This document shows positions 24,341 to 34,659 of a stretch of DNA of 64,000 bases, piece by piece (position 1 is the stretch's first letter; every line of letters starts with the position of its first letter). Made by a program: the position numbers and the translations under genes. Origin of the DNA: Lepas anatifera. Its lineage: Eukaryota > Arthropoda > Thecostraca > Lepadidae. The stretch is taken from assembly GCA_034440635.1 (NCBI GenBank), contig JAOTON010001136.1, positions 1,364,501 to 1,428,500 of the forward strand. The letters run 5' to 3'. The notes beneath the pieces are model-generated. The model was given only the letters and a program-made list of their open reading frames with translations, searched no databases and was not told where the DNA came from.

Positions 24341-25970
24341 CTAGCATTTAATTGGAATTGAAGACATCCCTCTATCTGAATACTGATTTGTGCAAATCAG
24401 GATATATTTGAATATAAGCTGATGACCATTGTTGGTTGGCAGCCCCTACCAATGGTCCCCAGCCTTTGGAATTTTTCCCTAACTGGCAAACAGTACCCCT
24501 TTAGCTCGAAATACCTGAAGGCCTTTCCCGTTTGGCAAGGGCTAATGTGACCTTTGAGGAAGGTCGTTATGAGCACATAACCAGGCAAGCAAGGGCAAGG
24601 TAGGAAACCGAAGAGCCTAATAAAGAAAAACAATAGCTCTTTTTCGATTCATGTAATGTTCTCTTCGTGCCCATCTCCCAGCAACATGAGAGTTGGCGAC
24701 ACTATATAGCCTCAACAGTCGGTGTGTGTAAACCCCCAAAGCTGCTTTGAACCCATTTTCTTCCTTTGTCCCTGGAAAAATGCGAAAACAAGCAAGACCT
24801 GAATGTGTGTATTTCGCTCTGGACACATGAGCAACAAGAAAACAGTGGAATAAAATTCAGGCAGAATATCTGCTCCTAATTTCGAAACATTTCAAATAAA
24901 TATGAGGATTCAGTACTTGCAAGTCGATAGTTTTAGTCATTTTTAGTGTAGTGGCAGGTTTCGACTCATTACCTCATGCATTTATCTACCATTTTTGTGA
25001 TTGAGACCCCATTAGTCAAACGGCACTTTTTCATGCTCCCTTCTTGTTCTTCATAAGGAGTTTTAGCGACCTAGCGTTCATGAATTGTAGCCAAATATGT
25101 TAATCATTTTCATTTTAACCATTTTCTGGTGCATAAGTCCTGATTACCATATAATAAAGAGATATTTATTTATTTATTTTGCAGCACAATGGTGACAATA
25201 CCATCAGCATAATTCACAACAGGAACAGACACCCATGGAACAGGCATATATGTTAAACCTGATAAACAATTTGAATTCAAACTTACCCCACAACCCCAGG
25301 CCATTCCATTGATAAGCTAAGCGGGGAATATAAAGGAAAAAATATGCCCATATACATAATTTTAATCGCCTTGGTGCTCTTCCCGGGCCCCATTCTCATT
25401 TTTGGCGAGTTATTCGGAGCCGATTTAAATGAGAGACTAGTCGACTTACACCAATTTATGGTTATCAGCCTGACAACTTATAACTGTAAATTGATAACAG
25501 TTCAGGTCAGGTGAACGAGTTTTAACGTGATTTCCACGCCCATGTGGGTCATTTTTGTTTTCTTAGATAAGAACGACAAAGCAAGGGAAAAACGCGACTC
25601 CTACAGCAGGCCATGGTCGAGTTTCCTCCTCATTCAAAAGCTCTTCAAAATAAAAATTTCCCAGATATCGTCTAGTTATTTTGAGATCACGTCAGTAAAG
25701 ACGCTACCAGGGATCACCGGAGGTCATAGTTTCGAGCTTGTCTGTGCTCATATCTTTAGAACAAGACGGCAAGGAGCTTCCAGCGCCATTTCTATTTTTC
25801 GTATCACCTTTGCCTCTTGAGTTAACAGGGAAAGGGAGATGGACTGACGCCCCACGTCGTAGTGGGTGCGAAAAGAGGCCAGGTGGTGTCTGGTTGACAT
25901 ACTTGGCTTTTCCCATTATTATCCCTTGCACCTGACTGGATTCAGCCAAATCAAAAATTTCTTGGCGTCG
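24341..25970. other. AT-rich DNA without recognised features
   Basis: No gene, RNA or repeat terminus is recognised. A TATTTATTTATTTATTT run lies near 25165. Confidence 0.4.
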
Positions 25971-25971
25971 T

Positions 25972-27448
25972 CTTCACCCTCCCCGGAGGGAGGGGGTCTG
26001 AACACCCTCCCTCAGATTTTTCCGACTGTGCAGAAAATGCCGGCGCGGCGCCGCCGTAATTGGCGCACCCTATCCGTAATTAATTCTTCAACGTTTTCTA
26101 GAATTTTACGTTTGCACCATCTCAGGTCAGGTCAACAGTGCAGGTCAAGTTACCTCAACTCCAAAAAGTTTAAGATTTCATGAGTAGGAACGGTGTGAAT
26201 CTGTCTTCTTAAAACTCATATCACATAATAGCCCCATCAATTAGCGCAAAACATATTCCGGGATTTTACATATCGATGACCTAGGATCAAATACAGATCA
26301 TGACCTCTCCATTGGAAATGCATGGGAAAACAAAAATTGAGGGAAATGGTTTTATTTCTGTTGATATGTAGTTGAATACCTTCACATTCTCCAAATCGTA
26401 GTAGCTTAAGCCCCTCTCCAGGCTCATGCCGCAAGTTTGGACCTGTGATCTCTGAGAGGTCATCTTGGATTGCTTAAACCGCGCCCCAGTGGGCCTACGA
26501 GCCATCTTTGCCCTGGTGGGAGGGGGGGTGTTTGAACACCCCCTCCGAACTCGGCCTCTACGTGGGATAGCGAAAAAGCGAACGCTGTTGGATAGTTCAT
26601 ACAAATTCATGAAGAAATTACATTTGTCACTTTTTGGCTCAGGTCAATTTTGAGGTCATGACAGGTCAAAGGAAGTGGGATTTTGAGTAGAGTTTTTGGT
26701 ATCTAGCGTCTGGAGAGTTGAGTAAGACACCATTCGCTTCCTCTCGTCACGGAAAATCGAATGATGAATCAAATCGGAAAATCGAACGAGCCATACTAGG
26801 TCAAAACTTAAAAATGACCAGACCTCAGCTTAGGGTCACTTTTTAACCTAGCATAGTCAATATGCAATCAATCGACTCGCAATAGCAATCTGAACGCAAT
26901 GATATCAAAATAAAAGCTGGATCATTTCATGCAGTTATTGACAAAAGTCTGAAAACTGCTTAAATAGCCCCAGATGACCTCTCAGAGGTCACAGGTCAAA
27001 AATTGCAACAGGAGCCTGGAATGGGTCCCAGGATATTACGATTTAGGGAATATTGAGGTTTTCTCAGCTGTTGAGTACACAAATACAGCCCAATTTCTGT
27101 TTTCCCATGTATTGACAATGGCGAGGTCATGGTCCGTAGTTGACCTTAGGTCATTGATATGAAAAATCCCGGAATATATGTTGTAGCACTCTGGTGGGCC
27201 CATTATATGGAATAAGTTTTAATTCGATAAATTCACCCATTTCTTACTTATGCCGCTTAAACATTTTTGGAGGTGAGGTCACCTGCACTGGTGACCTGAA
27301 CTGAGATGACCCAACCTTAAAATTTGGGGAAAAGTTGCGGAATCAATCAAAGATAAAGTGTGCTAAGTACGGCGGCGCCTCACGCCGCTTTTTCGTGCCG
27401 CCGGAAAACACCCGAGGGGGTGTTTAAGCACCTTCCACCGGGCGAGGG
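25972..27448. mobile_element. AGGTCA-rich element, family P2 (TTAA-type), composite or decayed
   Basis: The right end CCACCGGGCGAGGG is followed by TTAA (27449-27452). The left end near 25972 reads TTCACCCTCCCCGGAGGGAG, as if TTAA had mutated. A block near 26507-26545 (GGGGGGTGTTTGAACACCCCC) looks like another terminus, so two copies may be joined. The interior is full of GGTCA/TGACC words and contains CTCAGAGGTCACAGGTCA, also found at 51852-52285. Another terminal fragment lies at about 27860-27940 (CACCGGGGCGGGTGTTAA). Confidence 0.6.
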
Positions 27449-28032
27449 TTAAACAGGTAGACTTGGGTCAATAATTTCGCAGGAAATGATGAAAAAGTTT
27501 TTTATTTTGATACCATTACGTTTGGATTGTTATTGCAAGTTGATTGATATGCATATTGATTATGCTAGATCAGATAAAGACCTTGACCCAGCTTTAGGTC
27601 ACTTTACTTTTATGATTTCATGTAGTATAGTCATATTATACATGGTTCAATTTTCCGTAAAAAGAGGAAGCCAATGGCGCCATACAGTTTATACTAACTG
27701 AATTCAGTCAGACGATAGGCCCCATAAACTCCCTCTACACCCATCACATTTTTTTACCTGTCATGACCTAAATATTGACCTGAGACAAAAAGTGAGTAAT
27801 GTAGTTTCGCGATAAATTCTTATGAACCATCTACCAGTGTTCGCGTTTCCCTCTATCCTGCATAGGAGCCGGGTTCGAGGGGAAGTGTTCTCCCCTACAG
27901 CAAAAGATGGCTCGGACACCCACCGGGGCGGGTGTTAAATAACAAAATTCGGCCACAGGGTGCCGTTTTAAACCCCATGAACTCTAGTCCCCCAGAAAAA
28001 TATTTCAGCAGTGATCCTGTGAGCCTTATGAG

Positions 28033-29166
28033 CCAGTCTGCAGAACGTGGCAGGCGACTCGACGAGGCGCTTGGGGCAGCCCAAAGCCTGCTCCAATTGG
28101 GGCAGAAATTTGGATGTTGGGGCAGACTCCTCCAACGGGGGGGTATTTTTACCGATACATGTTTTATCTACTCCATTTTAAACGTAACACCCAGAAATGA
28201 AATAAAGCCGTGCATCCAACTCGCCGACGACAACGCACTCATGACCCTCCACGCACAGCAGCAGCTATCTAGCATTCATGATGCACGACTTCAAGAATAC
28301 ATTTATTCAAAGGTATATTTACAAGCAAAGTCTTTTCCCCCAAAGACGTCATTTGCCACTGCTTTCACTGCGTATAATCAATACTTTAAAAAAAAATTAT
28401 TTCAATTGATAACTAAATTCAATAAAGAATAATGTTTTCCAAAGCTAAAGCATTTTTCCCCTTGCATTTTCTCACATTTGCATGAAAGCATAAAAATTTG
28501 GAATATTTTCACAAGACCCAAGCGAAGAAAGATTCCCTTACGCTCTTGTGACGTCACATCACTGACCTGCATTTATCTTGGGGGAGGGGTTGACATGCTT
28601 TGCTTATGTGTGGACCATTTGAACGGTGGACCCTTTGAATAGTGGACCTTTTGACATAGACCCAATTTGCCGGCCTTTGGCGATCAAAACAGCAGAGGAA
28701 ATGCAAAAAACTACATACAGGGAAATTTTATTTTGAGTTCTAAGATTGTTTTTTGTAATTCAAACTAGGTTTAGATTACAAATTTATAAAGAAATTTAAA
28801 CTTTGCTTTAGAAAGGCGCCTGTTGCCTGCTTTTTTATTAATTTCCAGGAACTTTGACTTTACGTCTATTAGAAATTTCCTTTATTTGGTATCTTTTTGG
28901 CCACATCTCTTGATGACAAATATGACGCTTTTGCGACAATTCAGCTTTTACGGCGCAACTTTAACTAATGATTGTCGTTTCTTTTCATTATTTTTTCTTC
29001 TTCCCTCGGTGATTACCCGGACCGACTGCTGCCCCAGGTACTGGTTCCTGCCCCAAGAGCCCGCCCTCTGCCCCAAGATCGACCAAAAGCTGCCCCAAAT
29101 CGGTAGGTCTGCCCCGAGGCTGCCCCAACGAGATCTCGTCGAAATCTGCCACATTCTGCAGACTGG
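28033..29166. mobile_element. hAT-like non-autonomous element, family H2, 1,134 bp, perfect 8-bp target duplication
   Basis: The inverted ends are CCAGTCTGCAGAACGTGGCAG and the complement of CTGCCACATTCTGCAGACTGG. CTTATGAG is duplicated exactly at 28025-28032 and 29167-29174. Both subterminal regions repeat TTGGGGCAG / CTGCCCCAA several times, and the right one has the palindrome CGAGATCTCG. Eight-bp duplications are typical of hAT elements. No transposase-like protein is evident in the interior; an open frame up to 28432 shows no DDE or BED-finger signature. Confidence 0.88.
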
Positions 29167-29382
29167 CTTATGAGGCTGGAAACATTGTTTGAAGCCATAA
29201 CTCAGACATACCCAGTCTTGGACTCTCGTGCCCAGCCGCCTCGGTCACTGGACGGACCGCCTGGGGCTAGACACCTGCGAGACAGTACTGATCACCTCGG
29301 TTCAAAACACTGTGCCCCCTGCCTGCCACACACTTTTTACTACGTGTGGCCTTGCACCTGTCGTTGTAAACACGTAGTAATC

Positions 29383-29680
29383 ACGTGACCCAGGTATGCG
29401 TGCCAGTCGAGCGAAGGGTCGGGGATTATCAGGGGCGGTGGCAAGTCAGCCGAAGGCTACCCCGTCAAAATGCAGCAAAATCAGTAATTGTGTAATATTT
29501 TCTCACGCAGATGTCAGATTAGGAAATAATGGTAACCACTGGAAAGCTCTTGCAAAAATACATAAGAAGAACCCATTTATAAAGCTATAGACGCCATAGG
29601 TTGCGAGATATTCATCCTAAACCGGTCGAGCCTAGTCATGGCAATTTCAATTGCGGGGGACTGTACCTGCCGTTATTCCA
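29383..29680. repeat. Dispersed repeat D1, copy 2
   Basis: This is the inverted counterpart of 20690-20995, beginning at TCACGTGACCCAGGTATG and ending near GGGGGACTGTACC. Divergence is moderate. Its class is unknown. Confidence 0.75.
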
Positions 29681-30092
29681 CTGCCCTTACCTACCTACCT
29701 TCCCCGGTCAGCAGGAAAATTATTCAGTATTATATACTTCTTCAAGGAAAGAAAAGAAAACAAACCTGTGTTGTGCCAAAAAAAGATACTCTCTCGACTT
29801 GCCCATTTTGGCATTCAGCAGCATTAGGGTCACGATTACCAAGCCATATAAACCTCTAAAATGAGAGATGTTGAGGGAACGCTACCTCCTGCGCTATGCG
29901 GAACGCAAACGAGCTTTGCTGCGATAAAAGCGTGTTCTCGTGATTTGAGGGCACAAAAAAACGTGGCGAAATTCGTACAAATAGATTTCATAAACTGAAA
30001 AAAAATTTCTACACCATGCGCTGAAGGTGCGTACCCAAGGGGGATCGGCGGCAGGTCGCGCAGCTAACCCTCCCCGAGGATGCGGGGCGAGT
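29681..30092. other. Unassigned DNA; 30003-30092 duplicated at 31720-31805
   Basis: The block CACCATGCGCTGAAGGTGCG...AACCCTCCCCGAGGATGCGGGG occurs here and at 31720-31805, in both cases immediately left of an H1 MITE. This indicates that a larger unit including the MITE was duplicated. Nothing else is recognised. Confidence 0.6.
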
Positions 30093-30362
30093 CATAGGCG
30101 GATCCAGGGGGAACAAAGGGGGCATGTGCCCCCGATTGACCCCTCGGCGCCCACTGAAATGGTCACTGCGCCCCTCCCCTAAAGATTGAAAACACTGCGC
30201 CCCGCCCTCTGAAATGTCGCTTCCCACCCCCCCTCCCCCATGCGAAAATCGGGGCTCACCGATAGGATTTTGCGCCTACCTGATAGGTTTTCCCGTCAAA
30301 AGTGGCACCCCCTGGTCTGGATGGCGCCACCCCCTCGATTGGAAATCCTGGATCCGCCTATG
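30093..30362 (+). mobile_element. hAT-type MITE, family H1
   Basis: The ends are CATAGGCGGATCCAGG and CCTGGATCCGCCTATG. The flanks GGGCGAGT (30085-30092) and GGCCGAGT (30363-30370) match at 7 of 8 positions, consistent with an aged 8-bp target duplication. Confidence 0.88.
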
Positions 30363-30465
30363 GGCCGAGTGATGCACCGCCCGCCCGCACTTTGCTGTCG
30401 CCGGCTGTGATTCACTTCAAAGAGAGCCCTGTCTGACTTCACGTTATGCAAAGCCCCTCCTTTAA

Positions 30466-30915
30466 AGGGAATGTGGCACCTTGGTCGAATCCTGGCATTT
30501 AGTGTAATTAGGGATATTTTTGCCTAAAATAATGAAACCACTCATGATTTCTCTGGAAAATGTACAATAAGCTCAATATTTTTTTTTTAAATACTCCTCT
30601 AGAAAAAGAAATAAATATCAGCCTGTGGATGATATCACGATCTGGCAGCCAGTACCATACTTGAAACGCTTCAAGGGCTTCGATTGGCTGATGCTCATCG
30701 TGACGTCAGCATATGTCGTCACACCAGCAGCTCACAACAATAGCCGCCCGGCGATGGGTTGATGAGGGGGCTGGTGTCTTGTGGGTTTTAGTTTTTTTCT
30801 ACGGAAATATCGAGTTCCAATAAGACAAATGACATATGGAGTACCGGGTTTTCCGACTTGCTTTACAACTTGGCTATCTCAGTTAAAATCACGTTATAAA
30901 GATGCCACGTTCCCT
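30466..30915. mobile_element. TTAA-flanked MITE, family 1, full copy
   Basis: The terminal repeats AGGGAATGTGGCACCTT and GATGCCACGTTCCCT are flanked by TTAA at 30462-30465 and 30916-30919. The interior matches 2862-3304 in inverted order. The right TTAA is also the left boundary of the neighbouring P1 element. Confidence 0.9.
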
Positions 30916-30919
30916 TTAA

Positions 30920-31715
30920 CCCTCGCCCCACCGGGGGCATCGATGGCCCCCTAAGGTTTTTCCGGGATAGCAGAAAAACGACGAGTCGCAGCACCGCAGT
31001 TGAGGGATCCACCTCTCACTGCATCATTTTCCCACCATCCCTGAAATTTTTACCCCGGGTCACCCAAGGTCAGGTCACCAGACGAGGTTAACCAAAGTTA
31101 CCTCACTTCAACTTTAGAGCTCTGTAAGAGCTACATTTCGAAGTCGATCAATTTGAAACTTCCTATACTTCATGAGCCCTCCAGGGTCTACAAGGTGTAT
31201 ATCCGGGATTTTTCGATTTCGTGACCTGAGGTCAGGTCACGAGGTGACCTCTCCCATTGAAAAAGCATGGGGAAAAACTGTCTTATAATCTAAAACCCAC
31301 AAAAACGATTGAAAATGCCCGGCTTGATCAGAAAAGTGTTCTTGGACACCCTTTCACGGATTCCAGGGGCCATATTTGCCATTTGACCTCTCCAAGGTCA
31401 TCCAAGGTCACCAGGGGTCAAAAACAGTATTTTGACAATAACTTTTGACCTATATAAGCTAGAGCGCTGAATCACCATCGTGTATGTCTCGTCACTGGCT
31501 TTCGTTTGATATACGGCAAAGTCACCTTCTGACCTTTCGTGACCTCAGGTCACATTAAGTCACGAGGTGACCTCTGGAGGTCAAACCACTGGCGGGAGGT
31601 CATTACGTTTCAAATAGCGGATAAAGGTCTGGCATTTTCCTACCCAATGGACTTTACCACATCTCAATCAGGGTAAATCTCAATAGCTCTAATGGCATAA
31701 GAGTTATGCCCAAGC
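30920..31715 (+). mobile_element. P1 element (AGGTCA-rich), right-truncated
   Basis: It begins CCCTCGCCCCACCGGGGGCAT directly after TTAA and follows the 39900-40924 copy closely. It stops after the AGAGTTATGCCCA block, where the duplicated unit carrying the next MITE starts. It contains CCAAGGTCA words near 31065 and 31395-31415. Confidence 0.85.
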
Positions 31716-31805
31716 AATTTCCTACACCATGCGCTGAAGGTGCGTAGCCAAGGGAGGTCGGCGGCAGGCCGGGCAGCTAACCCTCCCCGAGGATGCGGGG
31801 TGAGT

Positions 31806-32070
31806 CATAGGCGGATCCAGGGGAACAAAGGGGGCACGTGCCCCCGATCGACCCTCGGCGCCCACTGAAATGGTCACGGCGCCCGCCCCCTGAAAGGTCG
31901 ATGGCGCCCCCTGAAATGTCGCTTCCCATCGTTCCCCAAGATGCGAAAATCGGCGCCAGATAGGATTTTGCGCCCACCTGATAGGTTTTTCCAGTCAAAA
32001 ATTACGCCCCTTTGGTCCGGGTGCCCCCACGGAAGGTGCCATCGATCGACAATCTTGAATCCGCCTATAG
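31806..32070 (+). mobile_element. hAT-type MITE, family H1, diverged right half
   Basis: It starts CATAGGCGGATCCAGGGG and ends AATCTTGAATCCGCCTATAG. Its left flank duplicates that of the 30093 copy, and the right flank differs. Confidence 0.8.
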
Positions 32071-32460
32071 ATTGTGCGAGTATTTTGTAAATCGGCTGAA
32101 TTTCTTACAAATAGCCTTTCAAAGTCAAACCCTCTTTTTGACATTGCAAAAATCGTGCAGTCGAACCAGTTCGCTTGCGTTGGAAGCCACGTGGTGACAT
32201 CATAACGCCATATAAACGGGAGGATATGTCAAGGTAACCTCACATGAATGTCAAGGTCATACTAGCACTTTCAAGGTCATGTTCTTTCGTGATGTCCTCT
32301 GCTGAAATACTGAATACATTGTATGGTTCCAGTAGAAGCAATTTTAGTCGGCAGGACGCACTCTATCGGGACCCTCACTAACAAGAAAAGCTTCTAAACC
32401 AGTGGGGGCTGACTGTTCTCCGCACGGCTGCCTGTCGTCAGCAGAGCCCTCTGGTGAGCT
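32071..32460. other. No feature recognised
   Basis: Unassigned DNA between a MITE and a minisatellite, with a few TCAAGGTCA words near 32230-32280. Confidence 0.4.
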
Positions 32461-32462
32461 GG

Positions 32463-32650
32463 GCGCTCTATCGGTCGTACTTGGGGCCCTCTATAGGCGG
32501 GAGTTATGGCCCTCTATCGGCGGGACTTAGGACCTTCTGTACGCGGGACTTAGGGCCCTCTATAGGCGGGAATTACGGCCGTCTATAGGCAGGGCTTAGG
32601 GCCCTCTATAGACGGGACTTATGACCCTCCATAGGCGGGACTTAGGGTCA
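32463..32650. repeat. 23-bp minisatellite, about 8 units
   Basis: Imperfect units of the type GGCCCTCTATAGGCGGGACTTAG are repeated head to tail, with the middle variable. The word CTATAGGCGG also opens the H1 MITE, which may be coincidence. Confidence 0.9.
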
Positions 32651-34143
32651 TGCTGGTCAATTAAGGTCGCCAGACCTCTGCGGATTGTAGAGCCCTTTGA
32701 CAGATGCCGACAATCTTGTCACCTGCAATATTTGTATGGCTGGTAAAGCCCCTATAATCTGCAACACCACAGGCCCCTATAGCCAGCAGGGGCTATTGTA
32801 GCCCAAAGAGCCCTCCACAGCATATGCGCCTATGACTCGGACCGTTCTTACGGCGCAATAAGAACCCTTCATGGGTCGGTAACCGATGCAGGACGGACGT
32901 TTCAGAACTCGACCGGGCTGAGAGGGTAGAAGTACCGGAGAGGGTGAGAACCCCCACAGTGCTCTAGCACATGTGTAGAGTGACAGCAATTACATAACAA
33001 TTAGCGACAAAATATTATCTTCGCTCACCGATTTCGTGTTCCTTTTACGGACCAGTTTGCGGCTTTACGACCCTGGACCATCCCTGGATCATCCTATGGC
33101 CTTCAAGGATACTGAATCTACCGACACTCGGGGCCCTGAAAAAAACTTGCAAAGATTCCCACAACTTATTTAGCATTTAGTAACCAGCCATCTACCATTA
33201 TTCGTGATGCGTTGCCTGCTAAGGAAAGGTGTCACCCACCTATATAGGTTCACGCAGATAATGATAAAATGCAAAACACCCGGGTCGGGTACCAGACTCT
33301 GGGGGACACCCCGTGCCCGCCAGTTGCAGAGGGGGGCATGCGATGCGTTCCCCCGTCCTCCTCGCTTTCGACGCCCATACATCCTAACGTCTACTGCTGA
33401 GCATCGGTATGAAGGACACAGGCAAACATAAGGAGCACTTAATGAGCGTATTTCAACAACTAGCCGAATATGATTTGGCCACGCCAAAAGCGTCACTAGA
33501 AATGCTAATGAGTACAGTTAAAAATTTTCCAATTTTGCGATAGAATGAGTTGTAACTAAATCTTATTCCCTCGTATCGTATCTGTGCCCAGATACATCGA
33601 TTCTGCAATAAACTTAAACTCACCGATAAAAATAGAAATTCAGTAGTAGAAAATATGCGATCAATTCCCATTTAATTCAGCAACCCTTGACAGACAGCAC
33701 CTTGAAGTTATCAATAATTCAGACCAAAGTCGATCATTTGGACGCATATTCGCCGTTGCCAAGACGTAGGGAGGCATGGTATTTGTATTGGCGAAGACAT
33801 AGATTTCATTGATATTTGTACCCAACCGACAAATGCTACATCTGCATTTGCCTAGCCACTGATGGGAATCTCACATCCCCACAATGATCCCCATCGAGTG
33901 ATGATGTCCAGTGCTGTGTTCACCAGACGCAACAAAACAACCTTAGGAGGAATTGATACGTCCTTAGGAACGCAACTTTAAATTCTGGATGCTTCACCTT
34001 CAATATCCAAAAATGTACAATGGCATGGACATATGAACTAACAACCAATATGCAAGGCCTTACGCCAGTCAAAAACTCAAATTCCCGAGAGAAACAGCAT
34101 GGTGCGGGGACCCATGATATTTGAATATATTCAGATCGCTGAA
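32651..34143. other. No feature recognised
   Basis: Mixed DNA with no convincing reading frame, RNA or repeat terminus. Confidence 0.4.
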
Positions 34144-34403
34144 CATTTGCCGAGACACCAGTCAGATATAGGATACATAATCAGTGCTTCTAAAAGTCGT
34201 TAGATTATCTTCGTCAGCGATGGCAAAGTGAAGAGCCTGGCCAACGCCTATTCTAGCTATGCATCCAACTGTACATCTCTAGAATGAGCGCTGGCTGGGC
34301 TCTTCACTTTACCATCGCTGGCGAAGGTAGTCTGATAGAAGATAGACCAAGACTACGAAAATTCCGACGCTATATCCTATGTCTATCTGGTCTCTCGACA
34401 AAT
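34144..34403. repeat. Long inverted repeat (foldback) downstream of CWF19L1
   Basis: Arms of about 100 bp face each other across a spacer of about 40 bp. The best-matched part is CAGCGATGGCAAAGTGAAGAG (34215-34235) against the complement of CTCTTCACTTTACCATCGCTG (34300-34320). Weaker pairing extends outward to CCGAGACACCAG and its partner CTGGTCTCTCG. It could be a foldback MITE or a source of hairpin RNA. Confidence 0.75.
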
Positions 34404-34659
34404 ACGCAACAATCCGACATAAACAGCAGCAAAATAAAGCATCGTTATGAAAGGGAGCATGGGTCACAATCAGGACATGTAATCCTAAGACTGACGGCAT
34501 CGATACGTTTGGACGGAAGGATACTCAGGGTACCCAAACGAAAATTCCTCACCTTCTGTCCACGAGCATTGCTTCTCTCGAAATGGTAAAAAACTGGTTC
34601 CTGGCTTTCCAACACAGCAAAGAGGTCTCAAATACAGGATGCAATATAGCGCGATATTA

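Noticed and set aside
27932..28432. 166-codon plus-strand open frame overlapping the hAT-like element
   Set aside because: It starts outside the element and crosses its left terminus, which argues against a transposon gene. No domain was recognised.
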